Notes: generated by a model not told the origin, from the sequence alone. A DNA stretch of 64,000 nucleotides from Symbiodinium natans (GCA_905221605.1 CAJNDS010002313.1:321001-385000); one strand, 5' to 3'. Shown: positions 1 through 10,284, counted from the first letter of the stretch. Numbers and translations are program-made.

Positions 1-113
1 GTCGCCCCAAACTCCTTTCGCTGAGCCAGAAGAACCCCTAAATACCTGCAAATGGCATGACTATGACCGAAGCCCTTAAACCAGGCAGGGGTTGCAAACA
101 AAAACCCAGACCC

Positions 114-140
114 ACCCCCCCCCCCCCCCCCCCCCCCCCC
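114..140. repeat. poly-C tract
   Basis: Uninterrupted run of C preceding exon 1. Similar long C or G runs occur at 5735-5745, 7431-7452, 31924-31939, 46238-46262, 47799-47812, 56545-56562 and 59197-59213. They are prone to length errors in assembly. Confidence 0.9.
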
Positions 141-198
141 AAACCCCACAACTTCGACCATGACCTCCAAACCCCAAAGCGCGAAACGCTCCAGGCAG

Positions 199-312
199 AT
201 CCTGGCAGACATGCGCACGCAAACCGCGGAGCTCTCCGTCGCCCTCAGTGAGAATAAGCACGCCGCCACCCTGCTCCAGCAGCAGCTCATGCGTGAGCGT
301 GGATCCCGTGAG
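199..312 (+). CDS. coiled-coil gene exon 1 (38 codons)
   Basis: Acceptor CCAGGCAG; reads ILADMRTQTAELSVALSENK onward and ends at GAG before a GC donor (GAG|GCCAGT). A GT donor inside it at 293 (GTGAGC) is an alternative end, pairing in phase with an acceptor at 614. The exact 5' edge (195 or 199) is uncertain. Confidence 0.55.
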
Positions 313-3300
313 GCCAGTGTGTGCACAGAGGGTCGCAGCCAGTGCTTGAGTTGCGCATCCAAGTTCTCAAGCCTGGAGCTACAGCCGAGGGATCACCTCC
401 CCTGTGAATAAGAAAGCTGTAGAAGGCGGCAGACGTGCAATGTACAAGGCTCGGGAAGTCCTTCGATCGGGTTTTCATGTTGAGTCCAAGTTGTCTGTCA
501 TTCAACTCCTGAAGCTACCGGCCCACTCCTTGAGCCCTGAACTTCACAAAGGCCCTCTGGTCCTTTGAGGTCCAGGGGCTTCTGGGGGATGCGGGTTCCA
601 GCACACAAAAGTAGACGAGGCAGCCGAAGGCGGCCTGAAGAGTGAGATCGATGAGCTCAAGGAGCGGCTTGCCCTGGAGGTGCGAGCTTTCTTCGGGGTT
701 GCAGGGCGTGTCTAGTTGTTTGTGTATGTGCGTGTGTGTGTATGTGTGTGTGTGTGTGTGTGTGTTTATAATGTATTCGTTGTTGCTTCGCATGTCTTCA
801 GGGGCCTGGACCCCCAAGAATAAGGAGGGTTACGGTAGAGTCCGGTCTAAGTTCGGCCATCCGGAGCCACGGATAGCGTTGAGTGTGCCTTGATGGTGTT
901 GTCAAGCTTATCTCACGAGCTCTTGCGGCGCTGTGGCGCAAGCTGGACCTCGGGTTGTCGCTCGCTGCCTTCCACGAAGTTCAGTGGTTAGGGCTTTTTA
1001 GTCTTTGTCCAGCTCGGACATCGTCTCCTGCGCCAGCAGGGGCGTGGGCCCTGTGCTTTTGGTGCAACGAGTCCTTCGAATATCGGCCCTCCCATACCAA
1101 GCCGAAGCAACCGCGATTCCACCTTTCATCCGATGGCAACTCCCCTCAAGACCCAAGGCACAGGCTGAGTCCTCGTCCTTGAACCCTCCGAGAGAGATGT
1201 CAGTGTTAAACCCCTCCGGAGGTCCACCGCCTTCGGCAGGAGGTCGGCCGGAACACCACTGAGGTGGTCGCGAGCCTTCAGTCCCAGGCACCCGTTGTTG
1301 GAAGAACACCCCTCTGACATGGAAGACCAGTATATTTTTGTACAGATGATATGGTTCAAAACGTAGTAACTGTTTTGTGTTAATAACTCAATCAAAAGCG
1401 TGTCTGCGCCTGCATGTTCGAAAGCAGGTCCAGGCAGTGCAGGCGGGGCAGACGGATGCCCTTGAGCAGAAGGTGGGCGCGTTGAAGGAGGCTTTGCAGG
1501 CGCCCCGTTTGTTTGCTTTGGGGGTTTCGAGTCGGGGAATTCCAAGGTGCTCGGGTGGAGTCGAGGTCTTGGTCGGCAGACTGGCGTCACCGCAGCTTGC
1601 GACATACTCTGAGAAGGGATTCTCGAGACATGCCCTTGTGTTCTTCCGTTTTGCGAAGGGAGCGTTTGAGACCTCTCTCACCCCCTAGAGTCTGGCGACT
1701 TTGGAGAGTCCCCCTTTGCAAGGTTCGTCTCCGCACAAATCCCTGTTTCTGGCAGGCTCAGTCTGAAGCTCGCCAGCGAGAGGCCGACGAGAGTCCCCGG
1801 GCATTCAAGGTTTTAATGCGTGTGGCGTGCCCTTAGGAATTGTGTGGTATTGTCGCCTTTTGTCCTATGAAGCCCAGACGGAGATTCAACATCAGGTGGT
1901 TCTAAGGGTGTCCTCCCCCCTTCGAATTCCATAGCCCGGAGTCTGGGCCTGGGCCGAGGTCTGCGCTGCTTCGGGGAGGTGCGTGCGATGAGCCCTGGTT
2001 TTGCGCATGGCTCAATACCTTAAGTTTTGAGACTTCAAGCCCCAAGCCCGAACCCTGAGCAGATTTAGGGCTCTTGGATCTGGTTCAAACTTCACCTGGC
2101 AGGTGGGTTGAGTCGAGTTCAGGGCTTTGGTGATGTATCAACCCGCCTGAACTTAGGTCCCTGGCCCTTCACCCTAAATCCTAAATCCTAAGCCCCTAAC
2201 CCTGGCCTTCACACAGTCCCAGGTTCAGGGATTCAGAGATTTAAGGGCTCAGTGGGCCCCTGCTGCCAAGGATCAACAGCGAGGCCGCCAGTCGAAGCCG
2301 GCTCGCCGAAGAAAGCAAGGCTTGGGGGGGGCCCAGCCGTGAGCGATCGCAGAACTCCTCCAAAGGGGTTTGGTTAGGGTTTAGGGTTTAGGGTTTAGGG
2401 TTTAGGGTTTAGGGTTTAGGGTTTAGGGTTTAGGGTTTAGGGTTTAGGGTTTAGGGTCATCAGAGTCGGCCTCGCCCCCTTTGACAACACAAGAGGCCCC
2501 TTTTTTGGAGTTCTCGCAGTCCATGCCTGAGGGGTGAGGTGGGCTGAGACGCCCCCCGGGCCGAACCCCAGGGTCAGTTCCCTCAACATGAAGAGTTTAT
2601 GGGGGTTTCCGGCCCTTGGGGTTATTTAAAAGGGTGTTCGGGTCTCAGGCCGTAGGATAACAGGAACTCGAGGACCCCCCCAACGTACCATGGCCCCCGC
2701 GTAGCAAGCTTCCAAGCCAGGCAGACATGCGCAACCTGGAAGCTTGGCTGCACGTAAGTGGAAGGTTCAACAGCTTGCGGGCTCAAAGCAGGAATCTGGT
2801 TCCAGGATGTTCCGGGGCGCTTCTCTGGCCTTTTGGAATTGAAGCCCTCAACACCCAACGCGGTCGAGCAGGCTATTCTTACTTTTGGTGCCCAGTGGCT
2901 TCCCCTCAAGTTTGTCTGGCACCCTGAGCCCTAGAAGCCCTCTAACCAAAACCCAAAACCCAAAAGAAGCCCTAAACCCTAAACCTAAACCCTAAACCTA
3001 AACCCTAACCCCCCTAAACCCCAAACCCTAAACCCTAAACCCCAGCAAGCTATGCGGGAGCGAAAAAAACCCTAGCAATGATGTGCCGAGCTTCCTCGGC
3101 GCTGGGGTGTGCCTTCAGCGCCCAAAAGGCTCACGAGCTCAAGTCGGAGTCGGACCGCCGGTTGCAGTTGCAGCAGCGGATGGCCTCTCGCCTTTTGTTG
3201 GGGTTTAGGGTGTAGGGTTTAGGGTTTAGGGTTTAGGGTTTAGGGCAGCTTAGGGTTGAGGGGCAAAGGGGGGCTACAGTACCAACTCAGTACAAACTTT

Positions 3301-6300
3301 TAGAAGGGGTGTAAGGTTCAGGTCTGGGTCCACCGAGGCTTGCTTCGAGATTGGAAGGCTCCAACCATAAACCCTGGAAACTGACTGGCGCAAAGCAAGA
3401 AGACGAACACCCCCTGAGGAAGCTCTGGGCTCCGAAGCCAAGTCGGATCTCCAGCAGGCACCGGGTGGGGTTTGAGGTAGATTTTTTTCTGGGGGAGTTT
3501 GGGGTTTGGAAGGTTTCTGAGGTTTAGGTTCAGGAATTTCAGGTGCAAGAAGGGTTTTCTGGGGTTTCGGGTGTGCAGGGTTTTGAAGGGTTGGGAGGGT
3601 GAGGGTTCGAGTTCACCTCACTTCAGTGTCGGAGCCAAGACGAATCTGCAAGATGATCCTCTCAGCCTTCCCCAATGGTGGTTATGGAAAAGTCGTGGAC
3701 GAGTGTCATGCATTCGAGCCTGATTCGGCATGTTTGTGGGGATGAATACACTCCGAAACCCCAATATGGAGAGCTCCTCAAAGTTCCTGAGAAGAGCTCC
3801 CCATCCTTTTCTGTGATAGGCCGAGCAGCGCCTGAAGGCGGCGGTGGCCGCGGCCCAGACCTCTGTGTCCGAGGTGACTGCCAAGACTCCCGGCCTGGTT
3901 GGGTTTAGGGTTTAAGGTTTATAGGGTTAGGGCTTTGGGTTTAGGGTCTAGGGTCTAGGGTGTAGTTCCGGAGGTTTAAGGGTCTGTGGAATGGTTGTCT
4001 TGCCATCATGATGAGACAGGGCGCTGCGTGCGCAAGGGTGTGGAGAGCTCATGGTCTGGCAACAGAGCCTGAACTGCTCTTGTTCTGCGAGGGGCTTTGA
4101 CAGGTGTGGGGGTGGGCAGGCGGGTCCGGAATGTGTTGGGATGTTTCCTTTGTCTGATTTTTTCTGAGGCACTGAGACCAAAGCCCGAAGGCCCTAAGAT
4201 ACTCCGAGGCTCCAGGTCGAAGCCGCATCCCGTGCAGCGGAGTTGGGGCGTGTCGACGACGCCCTTCGAGGACCGCAGTGCGGTGGAGGGCTTCCTCTTT
4301 GTCCAACCCCCACCCACCCCAAAGGGGGTCTCAGCAACAATATGTTATGGTGATAGGGGCGACTCCCCATTCTGGGGGCGTTTAATCTTGAGGGCTGAGA
4401 GGGTTGCGGAGCTTGAGGCTGCGGCTACAGGGCTTAGGGCTTTAATAGTTGGGGGGCTTCAAGGGTTGCGGGGTGAAAGGGCGCTTGCTCTCCGGGGGGG
4501 GGTCTTCCGAGTTTGGGTCAGGTTCTTGAATTTCAGGCCTGTTGGGAATCCACGGGGTTGATAGCGCAACCCGCAACCCTAGCGATGAAAAGAGCCAGAG
4601 TGCCGCTAAGCGCCTGCCGTCGGTCGTGAAGGACACAAGGCTGAGATGGACTCTCAAATCGCGACCCTCCAAAGCGCCAACCAAGAGCGCATCAACAGCC
4701 TCAAGGACGGGGCCTTGACTTGGGGATGTGGGATGTCGGAAGTCCTAAACCCTAAACCCTAAACCCTAAACCCTAAACCCTAAACCCTAAACCCTAAACC
4801 CTAGACCCTAAACCCTGCAACGTGGCCTGAGTGTCAGCTAGGCGGGTGGCAAAAAAAAAACCCTGCGATCCCTACAGGGGCCTGCAAAGCAGTTGGCCCT
4901 TCCCGGCACAACATGTTTGACAGGAGCTCGACCCTGCCATGAAGGCGCTGGTTGCAGAGGCAGCTCTCCTGCTTGAGGGGCCGGTCCCATCTCATTTTTT
5001 TTTCCTCCCAGCAGCACTCGGTACTAAAGTTCTTAAAGGTGCTATAAAGCATATACCAAAGCTCGCCAGGAGCGCGAGGCGGCGCAGAAGCAGCACCTGC
5101 AGCTCCTGGATCGCCTCACGCAGCGGCTCGGACATTCCTGGGGCGGCGCTTGGGGCTTGAGGGAAACCAGGGTACAAAATTGATAGCCGTAGGGCTGTAG
5201 GGCCATGGGGCCGTAGGGTGTTGCAGTCAGGTCAGTCTAAGGATTTTCTGGTTGAGGCCTTCGGAGCCTTAGGCACAACGTCCCTTCGGCCCCAGGCTGA
5301 CCGTCCGGGTGGATGCCGAGATCGCAGACAGGCGCCAGGGCGAAGAGCGCGCGGGCGGCAAGATGGAGACCCTGCAGGAGAGAGGGGTCAAGGGATTCAG
5401 GTTAGGACAAGACTACGCGAGGCGGGCACAGGTGAACACTTGCGGATGACCAAGTCGCTTAGCCAGCGAAATGGCCACAGGCAGTGCGGGACAGTGGACA
5501 GGGAAAGCTGAGAAGTCTTTGGAGACTAGGAGCTTGTTCCAAGTTCGGGGTCGAGGGTTTCGGAGTGTTTGGCCGGAGAATCGGAGTATTCAAGGTTGCA
5601 TTTGCGGCTTCACGGGTCTAATTCTCGCATCTCCCGACCCCCGAAAACCCCCCCAAAAAAACCCCCAAAACCCCCCCCAAACCCCCCCTAAAACCCCCCC
5701 AAAAACCCCCCCAAAACCCCCCCAAAACCCCCCCCCCCCCCCCCCAACAATTTTTTTTTCCTGGCACCTGGCAGGAAGCCCTGGGCCGTGAGCAGCAAGC
5801 CCGGGAGGTGGCGATGAGCGAGAACGGTCGGGCAGCGGCTGAGACTTAAGGGATGGGGGGGTTTAGGGTTTAGGGTTTCGGGTTTGGGGTTTGGGGTTAG
5901 GGGTTTAGGGTTTAGGGTTTGGGGTTTGGGGTTTGGGGTTTGGGGTTTAGGGTTTGGGGTTTGGGGTTTAGGGTTTAGGGTTTAGGGAGAGATGGGGGAG
6001 TTGTAGGAAGGATGTACCACTAGGGTCCACAAAGGGTACTAGGGTTATAGTTCAAGAAAGGGGCTCCAGGTACAAAAAAGGATAAAGTGCGGGGATGTGC
6101 CGGGTTTGGGGCACCAGCGTGTTGAAACCAAGTGGAAGTTTGTGTCGAGCAATGTTGCGCAAGCGTATCAAAGGTGGGCGCCCTGGCGTCTCGCCTGGAC
6201 AGCCAGGAGAAGGCCTTGCCGGAGCTGGGCGGCGCAGTCAAGGCAGAGTTAGCCAAGTTGGAGGCCGCGATGGCGAGCTTCAGGCTGGTAGTTGTTGAAA

Positions 6301-9300
6301 CGGGGTGTTGAAATCGAGCCACTTTTACGAATGCAAGAGGGTTCCCATTGGAAAAGGGGTATCCACGTAGGAATTGCACCATCACCTGCAGGCAGGAGGA
6401 GCGGACGGCCCGCGAAGCGACGTCCGCAGATCTCTCCACATCCCAGGGACGGAAGCACGAGGCAATGACCGAGGAGATCCGGAGGGAGCATGCGGCCCAC
6501 AAGGAGGACCGGCAGCTGCGGCCGGAAGCAGCTCCTGAAGACCTCTGAAGAAGATTCACGAGTCGCCTCAATAAGCCCAAAACCCAAAACCCTAAATCCT
6601 AAACGCTAGACCTTGTCTGGAGTCCCCCTGGTTTTAAGGTTTTGGGTTGTTTTGGGTTTCGGTTCTGTGCAAAGGCAGGGGGACCCCGCTTCAGGTTTCA
6701 CATGCGCACAGAACCGAGCTCCTCTGTTCTGGTTCTTGTTCGGCTTGTAGGGTACTGAGTGTTTTTGTTTAGGGTATTGAGTAAGCGAGCCTGACGGAGG
6801 AGAACCTTTCGGGGCAAACTGTTGGCATGAGATCGCCTTCCTTATTTTCGAGTTTATTTTTGTCTTCGTGTTGACTATTATCTGGTTGGTGTGTGTTTGC
6901 TTGTTGTTCAGCATGTAAGGAAGGACAGCCATAGGAAGATGTGTTCATCCCAAAGTAGTGTCGTTTTTTCCTGATGGTCGTGGCTTCGTAGAGAGAGGGC
7001 CAGTTGTTTTCCTTCCTAGCACAATACCTTCAAACCCTGCTTGCGGTTCGGCCAGCTATGCGGGAGCGAAAAAAATCCCTAAACCCGAACCCTAAACCAT
7101 GCAGGAAAGCCGCAAATGGGCATTGACAATGGTGGAGCGCCTCAGCGAGGACCTCCGCAAGGAGCGTGAGGCGCTGCTCCTCCCTCCAGAATTTGAGCCA
7201 GTCCTCTTGTTTTTGTTGGGGTTCTTTGTTTCTGTTTGTACGGTCCTCCCACCAAAGAAAGTCGCGCTTCCAAGACCGACTCATATGTCTTGACATCCCC
7301 AAGACCTACACCCCGCAAAAGGCATGTCACACGTTCTGGCCCCGAACCCGAAAACAGCCCGTTGAAGAACCCACTAAATCCTATACAACCTATAAACTCC
7401 ATAAACCCCCAAACTCCCTACAAAAGCCCATTGCCCCCCCCCCCCCCCCCCCAAACCCTAAGCCCAGGTTCGAAGAGCTGAACCGGCGATGTGAGGAGGT
7501 GGCCAAGCTCAGCGGCGATCAGATGCGAGCCGAGCTGGCGGTGGAGGTGAAGAGGTTGGCTCCTTGGCGGCGGTTGGGGTTTTGGGGTTTAGGGTTTAGG
7601 GTTTAGGGTTTAGGGTTTAGGGTTTAGGGGTTTCCTTGTTGTGGGTATTTCCCCAACATTGGGGGGGTATCCCTTCTAGAGCCCCAAACAGACGAGAATC
7701 CCCTTAAGGGGATCCCCCCGAAACAAAGGGTACCACTGTTTACGGAGACCCCCTTAGTAGGGTGTTTGGCCGATTCGGGCTTTCTTCACAACAAAAGGGG
7801 TTTTGAAAGAACTGGGTTTTGGCGTGCTCCCCTCAAGTGCTTTTGTTGTCAAAAAAGGTGCGGGGGATCCAAGGGAGCAGGCTGCCGGGCTGCAGCCCTT
7901 GGCGGTTTAGGGTTTAGGGTTTAGGGTTTAGGGTTTAGGGCTTAAACCGCCCCAGGTTGCGCTTGTGAAGCCGTTGGGTGCTCTTCGCCCACAGCCCAGG
8001 ATCAAGCCCTGCCGGGCTTGGAGGAGAAGATCAAGGCGCGTCCTGGGCTTCAGGTGAAGAATTTTTCCGCTTCACGGTTTAGGGGTGCAAGAGGGTCGCT
8101 TGTCGGTTTGAGGGCTACAGGGCAGATCCCCCAAGCCTGGATGCAGAAAGGGCTTCAGGGGTTCAGGATGGTTTGTGCGAGGTATTTTAATAAATTTAGG
8201 GTGGGGGATTGGGGGGGGGATACTTTCGGGGAAGGCGAGGGGGGGGGTGACAGGGACACGGCACAAAATATTGCGGGCTTCTGCTTCTGCCAGCATCTCT
8301 CAACCCTGCAGCCCCGAAGAAAGCGCTGTGCCAGGTGCTGTTGGCTCAGGAGCGGTGCCACCACGAACACCAAGCTCAGGTCAGTGATCGCTAGAATTTC
8401 GGATTTAGTGCAGTTGGCTTTCGTTGGTGAGGGGTACACGACAGCAAGTTGTAGGGGGAGAGGTAATCAGGATGAGAGCTAACCGGAAATGCTTGGGTAA
8501 TGAAAAAGCATTTGGCAAACCCGTGCCCGAACATGTCAGAACAATCGGCTGCCGGCCAGGTTAGCTTGTTGTGTTTACCTTCTGTGTCTCATTTCTGGAG
8601 AGTGTTTCCTGTCGTGCTTCTGCAGTTTGTAATTTCAGTCGAGTCGAACTCTCCTGTTCTCCTCACACCTCACAGGTGGCAGCGCAGGAGGTGAAGGCAG
8701 CGCTAGAGGCGCACGGGGAGCTGGCCGAAGCCCTCGCGACTTGCATGGAAGTGGTCGGGTCCCCCTTCGTTGCCCAAATATAGTAAGAACATATCATCCC
8801 ACGTAAGGACACCCCAAGAAGGGGATTGTCGGACCTTTGCGCTACCCCAGTGCTGCCTCCGCGATATCATGGTCGTCCACGTGCATGTGAGATAGGAGCG
8901 AAGATCACAGATACTGTGGCACCAGGTGCAGTGCTGGCCGGCAATAGACTATTCAGATCTAGTAGTAGTAGCGGGGAGAACTTCAAGGTTTGATGGCAAG
9001 TTGAGAAGGGTTCCATGCAATTCGTGTCCCGACATCCTTCTGGACAAAATCCGCACCATCTTCCCAGATTTTCCGATGCATGGAGTCTTTCCAATCGAGT
9101 ATACTGTGGCGTTAGCGTCTGGCACAGGGCCGCGTCATGTGGGGTACACGGACGAGCAACGCCGAAGCAACTCTCCCTTTCTCCAGCATCTCCAAAAATA
9201 GAAATAACAGCATCCAGCACGTCTGGAATAAGGGCCGTCGAGCATGAACCCTGAAGCCCGAACGCTCTGGCCTTGCGCGAGTGCTGGGCGGGCGGCGAAA

Positions 9301-9591
9301 AAAAGGCCCTACCCTGCAAACCTACAAGGGGCTCATGGTTCACATACCTTAGTGCGGATTCTTTCAGTATAGGGTACATGACCCAAGCTTAGGGTTCATA
9401 TGCCTTAATCATTCAGCGGGATTATAGTAGTATAGGGCATATGATCCCAAGCTTAGGGTTCACGTGGTCCCCAAGATGGTACTTCGCCCACGCCCCCTAA
9501 GGAGAGCGAGCAGCGCCTCGTGGTCCAGCGCCTCACCGACGGGCTGCAGCGCGAGGGCGCGGCGCGCCATGACACCCTGAACCGGCTGCAG
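199..9591 (+). CDS. 21-exon coiled-coil protein gene (span, partial)
   Basis: Seen: about 21 short exons follow AG acceptors and read into one continuous frame of about 456 residues. Translation is rich in E, K, R, A, L and Q with heptad-like spacing, few G or P and no membrane segment, so an elongated coiled-coil protein is the best description. Donors are GT, GC or GA. Exon bounds were chosen where both the frame and the short repeat shared by donor and acceptor agree. Exons 1 to 21 all join in phase with these bounds. The introns (about 100-950 nt) carry most of the TTTAGGG/CCCTAAA tracts of the first 10 kb. Neither start nor stop codon was identified: the gene probably begins upstream of the window, and its end beyond 9.6 kb is open. 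No family is recognised; cytoskeletal, flagellar or centrosomal roles are common for such proteins, but that is only a guess. RNA evidence would settle the exons. Confidence 0.7.
620..679 (+). CDS. coiled-coil gene exon 2
   Basis: Acceptor GACGAG|GCAGCC, donor GAG|GTGCG. Contains the heptad-like stretch LKSEIDELKERLALE. GAGGC at its start repeats the start of the preceding intron. Confidence 0.65.
726..765. repeat. TG dinucleotide microsatellite
   Basis: Imperfect (TG)n run in the intron after exon 2 of the coiled-coil gene. Confidence 0.9.
1428..1499 (+). CDS. coiled-coil gene exon 3
   Basis: Acceptor AAGCAG|GTCC, donor TTGCAG|GCGC (GC type), 24 codons in phase 0. Reads TDALEQKVGALKEALQ at its end, a clear coiled-coil pattern. 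Confidence 0.75.
1756..1782 (+). CDS. coiled-coil gene exon 4 (9 codons)
   Basis: Acceptor TGGCAG|GCTC. The end is set at GAG|GCCGAC (GC donor) because exon 5 begins with the same GAGGCCG; a GT donor at 1810 is the alternative, but it does not join exon 5 in phase. Reads AQSEARQRE. Confidence 0.5.
2284..2319 (+). CDS. coiled-coil gene exon 5
   Basis: Acceptor GCGAG|GCCGCC, donor AGCAAG|GCTTGG (GC type). Reads AASRSRLAEESK. The donor sequence AAGGCT reappears exactly at the acceptor of exon 6. Confidence 0.6.
2370..2457. repeat. interstitial TTTAGGG tract
   Basis: About 12 near-perfect TTTAGGG units between exons 5 and 6 of the coiled-coil gene. Shorter or degenerate tracts of either orientation occur at 2945-3042, 3197-3246 and 3902-3962. 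Confidence 0.95.
3044..3069 (+). repeat. intron module, copy 1 (short)
   Basis: AAGCTATGCGGGAGCG followed by an A-run, flanked by CCCTAAA-type repeat. It is the 3' part of the longer copies and lies about 60 nt before exon 6. Confidence 0.8.
3129..3182 (+). CDS. coiled-coil gene exon 6
   Basis: Acceptor CAAAAG|GCTCAC, donor GGATG|GCCTC. Reads AHELKSESDRRLQLQQRM in the common frame. An earlier acceptor at 3118 exists but breaks the phase with exon 5. Confidence 0.65.
3820..3873 (+). CDS. coiled-coil gene exon 7
   Basis: Acceptor after a T-rich stretch (CTGTGATAG|GCC), canonical GT donor (GAG|GTGACT). Reads AEQRLKAAVAAAQTSVSE. Confidence 0.7.
4216..4260 (+). CDS. coiled-coil gene exon 8
   Basis: Acceptor CTCCAG|GTCG. 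Reads VEAASRAAELGRVDD. The end at GAC|GCCC (GC donor) is the best in-phase choice; the open frame runs about 20 nt further. Confidence 0.55.
4640..4705 (+). CDS. coiled-coil gene exon 9
   Basis: Acceptor ACAAG|GCTGAG, GA-type donor CTCAAG|GACGGG. 22 codons reading MDSQIATLQSANQERINSLK, a strong coiled-coil segment. A GC donor two codons later is possible. Confidence 0.75.
4744..4820. repeat. interstitial CCCTAAA tract
   Basis: About 10 CCCTAAA units immediately before the intron module at 4813-4860, between exons 9 and 10. Confidence 0.95.
4813..4860 (+). repeat. intron module, copy 2
   Basis: Runs from CCCTGCAACGTGGCC to AGCTAGGCGGGTGGC plus an A-run. It appears identical over its whole length to the copy at 10233-10283, 5.4 kb away. 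Confidence 0.9.
4924..4959 (+). CDS. coiled-coil gene exon 10
   Basis: Acceptor GACAG|GAGCTC, GC donor CAGAG|GCAGC. Reads ELDPAMKALVAE. It lies 64 nt after the repeated intron module at 4813-4860. Confidence 0.6.
5070..5125 (+). CDS. coiled-coil gene exon 11
   Basis: Acceptor CGCCAG|GAGCG, GC donor at CAGCG|GCTC, ending in phase 2, which matches the one-base start of exon 12. Reads EREAAQKQHLQLLDRLTQ. Confidence 0.65.
5296..5377 (+). CDS. coiled-coil gene exon 12
   Basis: Acceptor CCCCAG|GCTGAC, GA donor CTGCAG|GAGAG. Reads VDAEIADRRQGEERAGGKME then TLQ. The start of exon 13 repeats GCAGGA of this donor. An in-phase GT donor at 5387 is an alternative. Confidence 0.65.
5635..5745. repeat. 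A/C-rich low-complexity tract
   Basis: CCCCCCAAAA-like units of varying length grading into pure C, then a T-run; it ends 30 nt before exon 13. Confidence 0.9.
5775..5807 (+). CDS. coiled-coil gene exon 13
   Basis: Acceptor TGGCAG|GAAG, GT donor GGGAG|GTGGCG; AGGTGG recurs at the acceptor of exon 14. Reads EALGREQQARE. The open frame continues to about 5840, so a longer exon is possible. Confidence 0.6.
5858..5990. repeat. variant TTTAGGG/TTTGGGG tract
   Basis: Mixed array of TTTAGGG, TTTGGGG and TTTCGGG units, with the variants occurring in runs. Confidence 0.95.
6174..6283 (+). CDS. coiled-coil gene exon 14
   Basis: Acceptor CAAAG|GTGGGC, GC donor TTCAG|GCTGG, ending in phase 2. Begins VGALASRLDSQEKALPE and ends VKAELAKLEAAMASF, one of the clearest coiled-coil exons. 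Confidence 0.75.
6392..6503 (+). CDS. coiled-coil gene exon 15
   Basis: Acceptor CCTGCAG|GCAGG restores phase after exon 14. Includes KHEAMTEEIRREHAAHK. The 3' edge is uncertain: GA or GC donors at 6504, 6507, 6525 and 6528 all keep phase. The frame stays open to a TGA at 6546-6548. Confidence 0.6.
7035..7075 (+). repeat. intron module, copy 3
   Basis: CCCTGCTTGCGGTTCGG then CCAGCTATGCGGGAGCG and an A-run, then CCCTAAA-type units. One base differs from the copy at 27723-27760. Confidence 0.9.
7105..7175 (+). CDS. coiled-coil gene exon 16
   Basis: Acceptor ATGCAG|GAAAG, GC donor GCGCT|GCTCC in phase 2. Reads ESRKWALTMVERLSEDLRKE and joins exon 17 to continue the heptads (EREALFEELNRR). It sits 30 nt after the repeated module at 7035-7075. 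Confidence 0.7.
7468..7546 (+). CDS. coiled-coil gene exon 17
   Basis: Acceptor CCCAG|GTTCG after a 20-nt C-run, GT donor GTGGAG|GTGAAG. Reads FEELNRRCEEVAKLSGDQMR onward. A GA donor inside (GGC|GATCAG) would match the next acceptor (CAG|GATCAA) even better, making a shorter form possible. Confidence 0.7.
7576..7632. repeat. interstitial TTTAGGG tract
   Basis: Eight units starting about 30 nt after exon 17. A second short tract follows at 7905-7941. Confidence 0.95.
8000..8053 (+). CDS. coiled-coil gene exon 18
   Basis: Acceptor CCCAG|GATCAA, donor CTTCAG|GTGAAG. CAGGTG is repeated at the acceptor of exon 19. Reads DQALPGLEEKIKARPGLQ. Confidence 0.65.
8335..8379 (+). CDS. coiled-coil gene exon 19
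   Basis: Acceptor TGCCAG|GTGCTG, donor CTCAG|GTCAGT. Reads VLLAQERCHHEHQAQ. An upstream acceptor at 8311 would extend it but breaks phase with exon 18. Confidence 0.65.
8676..8747 (+). CDS. coiled-coil gene exon 20
   Basis: Acceptor CTCACAG|GTGGC after a pyrimidine-rich stretch. Reads VAAQEVKAALEAHGELAEAL onward. End either ATG|GAAG (8747, GA donor) or GAA|GTGG (8750, GT donor); both keep phase. Confidence 0.7.
9271..9304 (+). repeat. intron module, diverged copies 4 and 5
   Basis: CCTTGCGCGAGTGCTGG then GCGGGCGGCG and an A-run. A further diverged copy with a CG-dinucleotide expansion lies at 9907-9964 (CCCTGCGGAGTGTCG to GCGGGTGGC plus A-run), before CCCTAAA units. Confidence 0.6.
9337..9470. 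repeat. imperfect tandem repeat, unit about 56-64 bp
   Basis: Units starting at 9337, 9393 and 9457 share GGTTCA, a CCTTA segment, AGTATAGGG, and the ending CAAGCTTAG. Noncoding, in the intron before exon 21. Confidence 0.75.
9502..9591 (+). CDS. coiled-coil gene exon 21 (last placed)
   Basis: Acceptor CCCTAAG|GAGAGC, GT donor CTGCAG|GTTC. 30 codons including RLVVQRLTDGLQREGAARHD. The acceptor AG comes from a CCCTAAG unit, so a telomere-like unit may serve as a splice acceptor here. Confidence 0.7.
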
Positions 9592-10232
9592 GTTCTTGAG
9601 TCGCTTGCTTTGACCAAGGGTTTCGGGTTTGGGGGTAGAGGGCGTTTTAGGGTTTGGGGGTTTAAGACCCACAGCGTCCCCCCAGCTATGAGCATGTGGG
9701 TTTTGGGGGGCTAGGAGTCGAGGGAGGTACGGGTTGAAGAAGAGTTTCGATTCCTGTAAGTTGGGGGCAGAACGTATGGTTTTTCAATGGTTGGGCTTTG
9801 GCATTCGACCCCTTGCCTTTCGCATGGCTAGCGGCTCGTCAGCACAGCGGTGTCATTGCGAGTCCTAAGCCCTAAACCCTGAGCCCTGGACCCTGCCTCG
9901 AATTCGTCCCTGCGGAGTGTCGCGCGCGCGCGCGCGCGAGCGAGGGCAGTGCGGGTGGCAAAAAGCCCCTAAACCCTAAACCCCAAACCCCAAGCGCTGA
10001 GTATTCCCCGGGGGCCAGCTACACGGGTCTGATGAGCGCTGCCGAATTTGAGGTAGCATCAAAGCCTTTCTCCTCTGAGACCATGGGGGATGGAGTTCTG
10101 GGTGTTCAGTTGCTAGTCGGGGTGTGTTTTTACTGTTTGGCCCAAGGGATGCTCCGTCCGCCCCACATGGTCCCTTTTTGCGCTAGCTTTAAAAGCGCCT
10201 CAACCTCGAACGAACAGTATGGCCGGTATTAG

Positions 10233-10283
10233 TCCCTGCAACGTGGCCTGAGTGTCAGCTAGGCGGGTGGCAAAAAAAAAAAA
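10233..10283 (+). repeat. intron module, copy 6
   Basis: Matches copy 2 from CCCTGCAACG to GGCGGGTGGC and the A-run, and runs directly into CCCCAAA/CCCTAAA repeat. Confidence 0.9.
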
Positions 10284-10284
10284 C

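Noticed and set aside
1126-1605. 159-codon minus-strand frame
   Set aside because: Overlaps exon 3 antisense and has no domain-like features.
6020-6580. 186-codon minus-strand frame
   Set aside because: Antisense to coiled-coil exons 14 and 15, which are better supported by splice sites and heptads.
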